The notes below the pieces were generated by a model. It saw only the letters and a program-made list of their open reading frames with translations, was not told the origin of the DNA and made no database searches. DNA of 64,000 nucleotides from Opitutus sp. (lineage in GTDB: Bacteria; Verrucomicrobiota; Verrucomicrobiia; Opitutales; Opitutaceae), in assembly GCA_024707325.1 (NCBI GenBank), contig JANPZY010000001.1, positions 1,546,001-1,610,000 on the forward strand, given 5' to 3'. The position numbers were made by a program, and so were the translations under genes. Shown piece after piece: positions 26,670-34,453 of this stretch. The first letter of the stretch is position 1, and each line of letters begins with the position of its first letter.

Positions 26670-29600
26670 TCAGGATACCGCGGAATCAGGCGCGCTCAAC
26701 TTCCGCTCGTGCAACCACGCGAAGATCACGGGCGTGACGATAAGAATGTGCAGCAGCGATGAGAGCATGCCGCCGACCACCGGAGCGGCGAGCGGCTGCA
26801 TGATCTCCACGCCTGTCCGCGTGCTCCAGAAGATCGGCACGAGGCCCGCGATCGTGGTGGCGACCGTCATGACCTTGGGCCGCAGGCGCAGACGCGCACC
26901 GGCCTTGATCGCATCGATGAGTTCGGTGTGCGTGAGCGTGACGTTTTCGGATGAACCTTGTGCAGTGCGTTTGGCGGCGAGGGCGTTTTCCACGGCCTCG
27001 TTGAGATACACGACCATCACGACGCCCGTCTGGATCGCCGTGCCGAAGAGCGCGATGTAGCCGACCCACACCGCGACGCTGAAGTTGAAGCCCAGTATCC
27101 ACTGCAGCAGGACGCCGCCCGTGAGCGCGAACGGCACCGCGAGGATCACGTGCGCCGCCTCGGCCGCGGAGCGGAACGTGAGCGTGAGCACGACAAAGAT
27201 GATGAGAATCACCGCGGGCAGGATGAACTGCAGCGTCTTCCGCGCGCGGATCTGGTTTTCGTATTGGCCGGAAAACTCGACCGTCATGCCCGGATCGAGT
27301 CGCACCTCGCGCTCGAGCCTCGCTTTGACTTCGTCGACAAACGAGCCGAGGTCGCGGCCCGTGACGTTGGCCTGCACGAAGACGCGCAGACGGCCGTTTT
27401 CGCTGGCGATCTCACTCGGGCCGACGACGCGTTGGATCGTGGCGAGCTGGCCGAGCGGCACGTAGCGATCCTCGCCGATGGCGACGGGCAACGCGCCAAG
27501 CCGATCGAGGTCTTCGCGATCGGTGTAGTCGAAGCGCACCTGCACAGGCCAGCGTTCGCGACCTTGGATCGTCGTCGTGGCAGTTTTTCCGCCGAGGCCG
27601 GTTTCGACGACCATGAGCACATCGGCGACATTGAGGCCGTAGCGCGCGGCGGCGGCGCGGTCGACGTTGATCTCGAGATACGGTTTGCCCTGCACGCGCG
27701 ATGGCGCGACGCCGGTGGCGCCCGGGACTTGGGCGACGATTTGCTCCACCTCAAAGGCCTTTTGCTGCAGCGCATCGAGATCGTCGCCGAAGATTTTCAC
27801 GCCGAGCTGCGCGCGAATGCCGGTCGAGAGCATGAGGATTCGGTTCTCGATCGGTTGGAGAAAACCGGGCACGTAGCCGGGCACCTGCGTGAGTTTTTCG
27901 GTGAGCTCGGCGATGAGTTTTTCCTTCGTCATGCCGGGCCGCCACTCGGAGGTCGGTTTCAGCATGATCGTGGTCTCGATCATCTCGACCGGCGCGGGAT
28001 CGGTGGCGGTGTCGAAGCGGCCGAGTTTGCCCGCGGCGCTCGCGACTTCGGGCGTTTCGCGCATCACGCGATCCTGCCACGCCATGATGCGCTTCACTTC
28101 GGTGAGCGACGTGCTGGGCAACAGCACCGGCATGAAAAGCAGCGAACCTTCCTCGAGCGTCGGCATGAACTCGGTGCCGAAGCCATGAGGCAGCTTCGCT
28201 GCCAGTTGAGGGTTGAGAGTTGAGAGTTGAGAGAGGAAGCGCGACGGCAGGCCGAAGGCGAGGATGAGGCAGAACGCGAGCAGCGCGACGGCGAGGCCAA
28301 GCACGGTCTTGCGCCAGCGCAGCGCCCAATCGAGCACTGGATCGTAGAGCGCGAGCAGGCCACGCATCACCCAGTTGCGCTCCTCGGCATGAAAAGGTCC
28401 GCGCACGAGATAGGTGCAGAGCACGGGCACAAGCGTCACCGCGAGCAACGTCGCGCCGACCATCGCAAAGGTCTTCGTCCACGCGAGCGGGTGGAACAGT
28501 TTTCCCTCCTGACCGGTGAGCGTGAAGATCGGCACGAACGCGAGGATGATGATCCCCATCGCGAAAAAGATCGGGCGACCCACCTGTTGCGACGCTTCGA
28601 GCGTGATCTGCCAGTAGTCGCGCGCAGTCAGTGGAGGCGCCGCGGGGGAGCGATTTTTTCTCTGCGAGTTCGCAGTGACGGACGACGTTTTCCGTCATCA
28701 CGATCGCCGCGTCCACGAGCACACCGATGGCAATCGCAATGCCCGTGAGCGACATGATGTGCGACTGGATGCCGAACTCCTTCATCAGGATGAACGAGAT
28801 CAGGATCGAGGCCGGGAGCGGCAGCGTGACGATGAGAATGCTGCGGAAGTGGAAGAGGAAGATCACGTGCATGAGCGTCACGAGGATCACCGCTTCCCAG
28901 AGGGTGTGCTTGAGCGTGGCGATTGCGCGGTCGATCAGGCTGCTGCGATCGTAAAACGTCTCGATCGTCACGCCCGGCGGCAGTCCGCGCGAGATGTCGG
29001 CGATCTTGGCCTTCACGTCCTTGATCACCTGATACGCGTTTTCGCCGGAGCGCATCACGACCGTGCCGCCGACGACTTCCTGGCCGTCCACATCGAGCGC
29101 GCCGCGACGGTAGTCGCCGCCGACCTGCACCGTAGCGACGTCGCGCAGATAAACCGGCACGTCGTCGCGCGTGGTGAGGACGATCGTCTCGATGTCCGAC
29201 GCGGAGTCGATCAAGCCGCGTCCGCGCACGACGAACTCGAGACCGTTTTCCTCGAGCGTGCGGCCGCCGACGTTGAGGTTGGCCGCGGCGACCGCGTTGA
29301 AGATCTGTTGCAGCGACACGCCGTATTGGCGCATGCGCAGCGACGACACTTCGACCTGCCACTGACGCACGAAGCCGCCGATGCCCGCGACTTCGGCGAC
29401 GCCCGGCACGGCGGCGAGTTGATAGCGAATGAAGTAATCCTGCAGCGCGCGCAGCGAGCCGAGGTCGTTTTTGCCTGACGTGTCCTTGAGATAGTATTGG
29501 TAAACCCAGCCGAGGCCCGTCGCATCTGGACCGAGACGCGGCACGACGCCCGCGGGCAGCACGTCACCGAGATAGTTGAGCCGTTCGAGCACGCGCGTGC

Positions 29601-29919
29601 GTGCGAAGTAGTTGTCGATCCTGTCCCCGAAAATGACCGTGATCAGCGAGAAACCGAACATCGATGTCGCGCGCACCGTGCGCACGCCGGCGAGTCCCTG
29701 TAGGTTGACCGAGAGTGGATACGTGACCTGGTCCTCGACCTCCTGCGGACTGCGGCCCTCCCAATCGGCGAAAACGATAACCTGATTTTCACTGAGGTCG
29801 GGAATCGCATCGATCGGCACCTGACGCACGGCGAAGATGCCCCAGCCGAACAACAGCAACGTGCCGCAGAGAACGAGAAAGCGATTCTCGAGCGACCAGC
29901 GAATGAGCGCGGAGATCAT
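26670..29919 (-). CDS. cusA: Copper/silver RND efflux pump CusA family (frame break)
   Basis: This is the inner-membrane pump of a CusCBA-type system. The N-terminal frame starts [14 protein letters not shown] and runs to CELAEKK; the rest continues in another frame from [21 protein letters not shown]. The break lies near 28640-28670 beside runs of A6 and C5 and is probably an indel error. The periplasmic [14 protein letters not shown] stretch and the C-terminal [19 protein letters not shown] signature are typical. A short insertion encoded by heptamer repeats ([10 protein letters not shown]) sits just before [14 protein letters not shown]. The reconstructed length is about 1,080 residues. 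Methionine-rich ligands of CusA fit Cu(I)/Ag(I), though Zn/Co/Ni cannot be excluded. Confidence 0.88.
28204..28238. repeat. Heptamer tandem tract inside cusA
   Basis: Four perfect-register units AGTTGAG, GGTTGAG, AGTTGAG, AGTTGAG (28204-28231) and a decayed fifth (AGAGGAA) lie in the coding region. On the minus strand they encode a Leu-Ser-Thr-Leu-Asn run that I do not expect in CusA proteins at this place. Confidence 0.8.
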
Positions 29920-29928
29920 GAAGGTATT

Positions 29929-30014
29929 TTCGATTTGGGATTCTCGATTTTCGATTTCGGATGGCGGGACGCGGTCGCGTCCCAATCCAAAATCGAGAAT
30001 CGAAAATCAAAAAT
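29929..30014. repeat. Inverted pair of heptamer tracts around a GC palindrome, cusB-cusA gap
   Basis: Five 7-base units (TTCGATT, TGGGATT, CTCGATT, TTCGATT, TCGGATG) at 29929-29963 are mirrored by units of the complementary kind at 29984-30014. Between them is the palindrome GGGACGCG-GT-CGCGTCCC (29966-29983). The whole 95-base gap between cusB and cusA is this structure, so the mRNA could fold into one long hairpin that may adjust expression of the pump relative to the adaptor. Confidence 0.75.
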
Positions 30015-31637
30015 TCATCGGACTTCCTCGCCGCAGTCGGGCATCGTGGAGCCGAAGAACGGATTCTTGAGCGGCTGATTGCGCTGCACCCAGCGACCGT
30101 GACCGAGCACAGGCGTCATCGGGCACTGGAAAACCTTCACGCTCAGATGCGCGCGATGCGGTTTCGCGAGATCGGCGACGACGGTGCTCCACGGTTCGAA
30201 GGAGCGACGCGCGGCTTTGAGCGACGTGCCGAGTTCGAGCGCGGGCAACGACAAGGAAGCGGACGCGCTCTCGAGGCGCGGAAAGATTTTCTGATACGCG
30301 GCGAAATCATCGTTCGCGAGCGCGTCGGCCGCCTCTGCGGCGACATCGACGAGGCGCGCGAGTGCGTCCATCGACACTTCGGCGCGTGGCGTAGCGGATG
30401 TGGGCGCAACGCCGCCGTGCTGGTGGCCGGAACTACCCGCGGAGGCCGCGTGTGTGAGCTGCGCCTGAGCATCGATCAGGAGAGCGGCGGTGGTGACGAC
30501 CGCTTCGCCCTCATTCAAACCTTCGAGCACTTCGACCAGCGTGTCGCCGCGACGGCCGAGACGGAGTTTGCGTTGTTCGTAAGTGCCGTCGCCGAGGTCG
30601 ACGTAGGCGATCGGGCCGGTGCCGATGTCGAGGATCGCTGCGCGCGGTGCGGCGAGCACGGCGGGCGATTCGACCAGCACGCGCGCCTCGGCCAGCACGC
30701 GATGCAGCAGCGTGTGACTTTCGCCGACGCTGTTAAAATGCGGATTGGGCAGGACCACGCGGACCTTGGTCGTGCGCGTGAGATCGTTGAAATTCGGATC
30801 GATGAACGCGATCGGCGCCTCGATCACTTCGCCGGGCACCGCACGCGTGGTGATTTGCACCGTCTGGCCGACGCGCAACCACGGCACGTCCTGCTCGTAG
30901 GCGTCGAAGAGGAACCACATGCGCGAAAAGTCGGCGATCTCGAAGAGCCGGTCGCTCGTCTGCACGTATTGGCCCTCGTAAACGGATTTGCTCACGACCA
31001 CGCCGGTCGCGGGGGAACGTAGCACGACGGTCGCGCTCGGCTCCTGCGTGCGTTCGAGTTCGGCGATTTCGGTTTCGGTCAGTCCCAGTTCGAGCAAGCG
31101 TTCCCGCGCGGCGGCGATGTCGGTCGCGGCAAACGCGATGCTGCCGGCGCGCAGTCGCTCGAGAAACACGCGCTGCGCGGTGAGCATTTCGGGACTGTAG
31201 AGCGTGGCGAGCGGCGCGCCTTCCTCGATCGTTGCGCCGACGTAGTTGAGGTGAAGTTCCTCGATGCGGCCCGGAATACGCGCGGAGAGGATGCGGTGAC
31301 GTGTGTCGTCATCCTCGATCCGGCCCGTCACGCGGACCGTGCGCGTGAGCGGTTGGCGCGAGACCGGGCTTGTTTGCACGCCGATCGTGGTGATCGAAGA
31401 CGGCGAGAGCGTGACCGTGGTCGTGTTGCCGCTGCCGACGGGCGTGCGCACTGCGGCGACGAGGTCCATGCCACACACCGTGCACTTCGAGCGTGGTTGA
31501 TCGCTCTTGATCCACGGGTGCATGGGGCACTGGTAAACGGGCTTGGCCTCGGCGTGGTCGTGTGCGGGCGCGGCGAAGCTCGGGCTCGCGGCGACGGAAA
31601 GAAGACCGATGATCGTGGCGAAAAGGAAACGGCGCAT
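30015..31637 (-). CDS. cusB: CusB-type periplasmic adaptor with N-terminal metal-binding and C-terminal DUF3347 domains
   Basis: The 540-residue protein has a signal peptide and a heavy-metal-binding domain (VYQCPMHPWI, KCTVCGMDL at residues 35-60). The adaptor core follows, with a barrel-sandwich hybrid, helical hairpin and RLFEIADFSRMWFLFDAYE. A DUF3347-type domain at about 405-540 ends with FQCPMTPVLGHGRWVQ, NPFFG and MPDCGEEV. It should link CusA with an outer-membrane channel and hand over copper or silver. No channel gene lies in this operon; the CzcC homologue at 20.7-22.0 kb is the nearest candidate. Confidence 0.92.
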   Translation of the reverse strand: MRRFLFATIIGLLSVAASPSFAAPAHDHAEAKPVYQCPMHPWIKSDQPRSKCTVCGMDLVAAVRTPVGSGNTTTVTLSPSSITTIGVQTSPVSRQPLTRTVRVTGRIEDDDTRHRILSARIPGRIEELHLNYVGATIEEGAPLATLYSPEMLTAQRVFLERLRAGSIAFAATDIAAARERLLELGLTETEIAELERTQEPSATVVLRSPATGVVVSKSVYEGQYVQTSDRLFEIADFSRMWFLFDAYEQDVPWLRVGQTVQITTRAVPGEVIEAPIAFIDPNFNDLTRTTKVRVVLPNPHFNSVGESHTLLHRVLAEARVLVESPAVLAAPRAAILDIGTGPIAYVDLGDGTYEQRKLRLGRRGDTLVEVLEGLNEGEAVVTTAALLIDAQAQLTHAASAGSSGHQHGGVAPTSATPRAEVSMDALARLVDVAAEAADALANDDFAAYQKIFPRLESASASLSLPALELGTSLKAARRSFEPWSTVVADLAKPHRAHLSVKVFQCPMTPVLGHGRWVQRNQPLKNPFFGSTMPDCGEEVR

Positions 31638-31741
31638 AGGTGCTTACTCCCACTAAACCGGCCCTCGCAAAATCCCTCGGAAAAATTTCGCGAGGGGTTT
31701 TGGCGGTCTCGGGTTATACTTCTGCAACCGCTCGTTCTCTC
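31638..31741. promoter_or_regulatory. Divergent promoter region of the cusBA-copA operon and the ECF trio
   Basis: This 104-base gap separates two divergent metal operons. It holds an imperfect palindrome, AAAATCCCTCG (31669-31679) against CGAGGGGTTTT (31691-31701), with one G-T position. TATACT at 31715-31720 could serve as a -10 for the rightward genes. By analogy with CnrYXH systems, the ECF sigma factor encoded to the right may act here. This is an inference. Confidence 0.4.
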
Positions 31742-32047
31742 ATGGATCACGAAAACTCTCCCGATTCGCTTTCCCGCACGCTCGCCGACTGGCAGGTGCA
31801 ACCGCCGCGCTCGCCGCAGTTTCGCGCCGCGGTATGGGCCCGTCTGGAACAGGTGCGTCGACCGGCCGATTGGCCTGCCTTTGCGCGGGCGCATGCGCGC
31901 GCCCTCGGCGGAGCGCTCGCCCTTGCGCTGGTGATCGGCGCGTGGGTGGGACGCGAACAGGCTCGCGCGCGCGTCGAAGCGGATCGCGCGCTGATCGCTT
32001 CGGCTTACGTGCACGATATGGACGCACGACTGATGCGACTGCCGTGA
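31742..32047 (+). CDS. Putative membrane anti-sigma factor (CnrY-like position)
   Basis: The 101 residues comprise a cytoplasmic N-terminus (DSLSRTLADWQVQPPRSPQF), a single membrane helix (ALGGALALALVIGAWVG near residues 60-77) and a short periplasmic tail ending YVHDMDARLMRLP. Size and layout match anti-sigma factors of the CnrY type. The next gene overlaps by four bases (GTGA at 32044-32047), and the ECF sigma gene follows, which reproduces the cnrY-cnrX-cnrH order. Sequence identity with CnrY itself is not evident. Confidence 0.65.
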   Translation: MDHENSPDSLSRTLADWQVQPPRSPQFRAAVWARLEQVRRPADWPAFARAHARALGGALALALVIGAWVGREQARARVEADRALIASAYVHDMDARLMRLP

Positions 32048-32472
32048 GAAACTGGTGGCTCAGTCTGCTCGTGGTGCTCGCCGCCGGCGCGGCGTCGTTT
32101 GGCGTGTTCTACGCGCTCAACGACGACGCCGAGCTGCGCCGCGCTGCACGCGACGGCGACGCGATGGCGTGGCTGCGCGCGGAGTTTCATCTGAGCGACG
32201 AGCAGTTCGCGGCGATTCGCCAGTTGCATGACGATTACGCGCTCGTGTGCACCCGGCACTGCCGCGCGATCATCAACGCCCGGCAGCGGCAGGCGCCTGC
32301 GGGCGAAATCGCGACGCTGGAACAGGTCTGCGTGGACGCGATGACGGAGCACTTCCGCCGGGTGGCGTCGCTAATGCCGGCGGGCGAAGGGGAGCGGTAT
32401 CTCGCGATCGTGCTGCCGCGCATCGCGAACTACGAACATGTGGGGGCACCGAGTGTGCAGGTGACGCCTTGA
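32044..32472 (+). CDS. Periplasmic heavy-metal sensor-like protein (CnrX-like position)
   Basis: This 142-residue membrane-anchored protein starts with GTG. It has one N-terminal helix (WWLSLLVVLAAGAASFGVFY) and a helical periplasmic domain with LSDEQFAAIRQLHDDYALVC, CTRHC and DAMTEHFRRVASLMP. The shape and spacing resemble the CnrX/Spy/ZraP metal-resistance fold. The His, Cys and Met residues are candidate metal ligands. It would relay metal occupancy to the anti-sigma factor encoded upstream. Confidence 0.7.
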   Translation: MRNWWLSLLVVLAAGAASFGVFYALNDDAELRRAARDGDAMAWLRAEFHLSDEQFAAIRQLHDDYALVCTRHCRAIINARQRQAPAGEIATLEQVCVDAMTEHFRRVASLMPAGEGERYLAIVLPRIANYEHVGAPSVQVTP

Positions 32473-33019
32473 GCGCCGATCGCGAGGCGATGCAACGCGT
32501 GCAGCGCGGCGACGAGGCCGCGCTGGGCGAACTCATGCACACGTGGGAACAGCCCGTGAAGCGCCTGCTCGCGCGCATCGTGCTCAACGCCCGCGACGCC
32601 GAGGAACTGGCGCAGGAGACCTTCGTCCGCGTGTGGACGCAGCGGGAGAAGTTTCACGCGGACGCGGAATTTCGTCCCTGGCTTTTTTCGATCGCAGTGA
32701 ATCTTGCGCGCAACCGGCTCCGCTGGTGGCGGCGGCGTCGAGCATCTCGCTCCACGAGTGGAGCGAGACGCGAGAGATGGAAGATGGAAGATCGGAGATG
32801 GGAGCAGCAGCGTTGGAGCAGGCGGAGCGTGCTGAGGCTGTGCGTGCGGCGATCGCGGCGCTGCCGGTCGAGTTGCGCGAAGCGGTGGTGCTTTCCGAAT
32901 ACGAACAGCTCTCGCACGCGGAAATCGCGTCCGCGCTCGGGACCACGGCAAAGGCCGTGGAATCGCGACTCTATCGTGCGCGGGAAAAACTCCGCGGCGC
33001 GCTGCGCCGCTGGGTATAA
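32469..33019 (+). CDS. ECF RNA polymerase sigma factor (frame break in the linker)
   Basis: Region 2 lies in the first frame (NARDAEELAQETFVRVWTQ, FRPWLFSIAVNLARNRLRWW). Region 4 lies in another (ALPVELREAVVLSEYEQLSH, AEIASALGTTAKAVESRLYR). The shift is near 32727-32745 in a GGC repeat and is probably a missing base. The likely TTG start at 32469 overlaps the sensor stop; ATG at 32490 is the alternative. Heptamer repeats (AGATGGA) lie in the linker-coding part. It likely turns on the neighbouring metal-efflux genes when the sensor is metal-bound. Confidence 0.82.
32775..32802. repeat. Heptamer tandem tract inside the sigma-factor linker
   Basis: Four units in register, AGATGGA, AGATGGA, AGATCGG and AGATGGG, are inserted between the region 2 and region 4 coding parts. 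Confidence 0.75.
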
Positions 33020-33039
33020 AACAAAGTCGCGCCGGATAA

Positions 33040-33160
33040 GGGCGCGACTCGGGATGGATCGTGGCTCGACCCGGGACGGACGTGGGCTCGACCGTGTGCG
33101 CACCTTGGCGCGACGTGGGACGCACTCAGTCCCGACCCGGTGCGCACAAGGGCGCGAGTC
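33040..33160. repeat. 11-bp-period degenerate tandem array, locus 3
   Basis: Eleven units without gaps: GGGCGCGACTC, GGGATGGATCG, TGGCTCGACCC, GGGACGGACGT, GGGCTCGACCG, TGTGCGCACCT, TGGCGCGACGT, GGGACGCACTC, AGTCCCGACCC, GGTGCGCACAA and GGGCGCGAGTC. It fills the whole convergent gap between the sigma gene and the CusF-like gene. Confidence 0.85.
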
Positions 33161-33163
33161 GGA

Positions 33164-33511
33164 TCATTTCTTCACGTTGGTCGTCTTGACGTTCTCGAGC
33201 CAGAAATCGTCTTCGCGGACGATCACGGTGGCGGTGATGGCCTGGCCTTGTTTCACCGCTTTCAGAACGGAGTCTTCGGCGCGGAAGGCCATCGTCATGG
33301 CCTTCATGAGGCCGGGAATCTCCTCGTGCTTGATGAGCAGCGTGCCCTTTTCCGCGTAAACGGCGGTGATCACGCCCTTCAGCGGGAAGCGTTGTTCCTC
33401 TTTCGCAGCGGCAACGGGAGCGGGCTTGGGTGCCGCGCCGAAATTTTGCGTGGCGGCGACCACCGGGGTGGCCACGGCGACAGCGAGGAGGAAGGGGAGA
33501 AGTTTTTTCAT
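33164..33511 (-). CDS. CusF-like periplasmic copper-binding protein
   Basis: The 115-residue protein has a signal peptide (KKLLPFLLAVAVATPVVA) and one CusF-type OB domain: RFPLKGVITAVYAEKGTLLI, then KHEEIPGLMKAMTMAF and DDFWLENVK. His and Met residues in the HEEIPG...MTM stretch match the copper ligands of CusF. The family usually passes Cu(I)/Ag(I) to the CusCBA pump. It is the last gene of a minus-strand metal group. The ATG at 33511 begins the signal peptide. Confidence 0.82.
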   Translation of the reverse strand: MKKLLPFLLAVAVATPVVAATQNFGAAPKPAPVAAAKEEQRFPLKGVITAVYAEKGTLLIKHEEIPGLMKAMTMAFRAEDSVLKAVKQGQAITATVIVREDDFWLENVKTTNVKK

Positions 33512-33560
33512 GGTGGACTGGAGAGAGTGAAACCGAATGGCGAAAGGTTGCAATGGCGCG

Positions 33561-34016
33561 CTAACTTTGACGCGCGCGAGCGACCTCGAGTTGCACGGCA
33601 TGAAGGGAGGCGAAGATGTCGCGCAGAAACGCGATGAGCGAAGCGGCCAGAAACAGAATGCTCGTGATGAACACGATCACGAGACCGAGACCGGGCTCGC
33701 GGGCGAAGAAGGCGGTCGCGAACAGGCCAAGGATGAGCACGCAGGAGCTGAGCATGCTGCAGCCGGCGAAGGTCACGGCGAGGCGGATGTAGTGCGCGCG
33801 CCGCCACATGATGTCCAGTTGGTGGCCGAGGTGCTGGCGATCGACTCCGGGCGCCGCGGCGCGGGCCTGACCCGCGAGCGCGCGCGTGCGATCGACGATG
33901 CGGCCCATGCGATTGGTGAGCGTGATGGTGAGCGCGCCCACGCCGGAAATCAGGATCACGGGCGAGATCGAGAGCTGGATGATCGAAGTAAGCGAATCCG
34001 GAGTGAGCGTGTCCAT
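33561..34016 (-). CDS. DUF2721 family membrane protein
   Basis: The 151-residue protein has the family's opening helix and motif (ISPVILISGVGALTITLTNR, MGRIVDRTR) and two further hydrophobic helices (LILGLFATAFFA, GLVIVFITSILFLAASLIAF). DUF2721 proteins are small inner-membrane proteins of unknown role. It is sandwiched between two CusF-like genes, so it is likely co-transcribed with copper genes. Confidence 0.8.
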   Translation of the reverse strand: MDTLTPDSLTSIIQLSISPVILISGVGALTITLTNRMGRIVDRTRALAGQARAAAPGVDRQHLGHQLDIMWRRAHYIRLAVTFAGCSMLSSCVLILGLFATAFFAREPGLGLVIVFITSILFLAASLIAFLRDIFASLHAVQLEVARARQS

Positions 34017-34067
34017 GAAACGGCGGTGCGCGCTCGCGCGAGGAACGGCGGCGCGCGCGGAAACGAC

Positions 34068-34442
34068 TTACCGTGCCGGCTGGACGTCGACGAGCCAGAA
34101 GTCGCCGTCGCGCTGCTCGAGCTGCGCGGTGATCGCCTGGCCTTTTTGCGCGGCGTCGAGCGTGGCGGCGTCGACTTTGAGGAGCATCGTCATCGCTTTC
34201 ATGACGCCGGGAATCTCCTCGTGCTTAACGAGCAGCGCGGAGTGCTCGCGTCGCACGTCCTTGATGACGCCTTTCAACGGATGGCGCACGGGTGCGGCGG
34301 CGGGCGCGTCGTCGGCGTGGCAACAGCAGACCTCTTTGCCTTCGCAGCAGGTGCAGCCACAGTTGAGCGATTCGGCGTGTTCGCCCGCGCGGGTGAACGG
34401 GATGAGCGCGAGCACGAGGAGGAGGGAGCGGAGGGATTTCAT
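34068..34442 (-). CDS. CusF-like protein with Cys-rich N-terminal segment
   Basis: The 124-residue protein carries a signal peptide, then a cysteine cluster (CGCTCCEGKEVCCCH near residues 28-42), then a CusF-like domain (HPLKGVIKDVRREHSALLV, KHEEIPGVMKAMTMLL, DFWLVDVQ). The cysteine cluster adds a second possible Cu(I) site not found in standard CusF. It starts 11 bases after the TonB receptor stop and belongs to the same operon. Confidence 0.8.
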   Translation of the reverse strand: MKSLRSLLLVLALIPFTRAGEHAESLNCGCTCCEGKEVCCCHADDAPAAAPVRHPLKGVIKDVRREHSALLVKHEEIPGVMKAMTMLLKVDAATLDAAQKGQAITAQLEQRDGDFWLVDVQPAR

Positions 34443-34453
34443 GAAAGGAAAAG

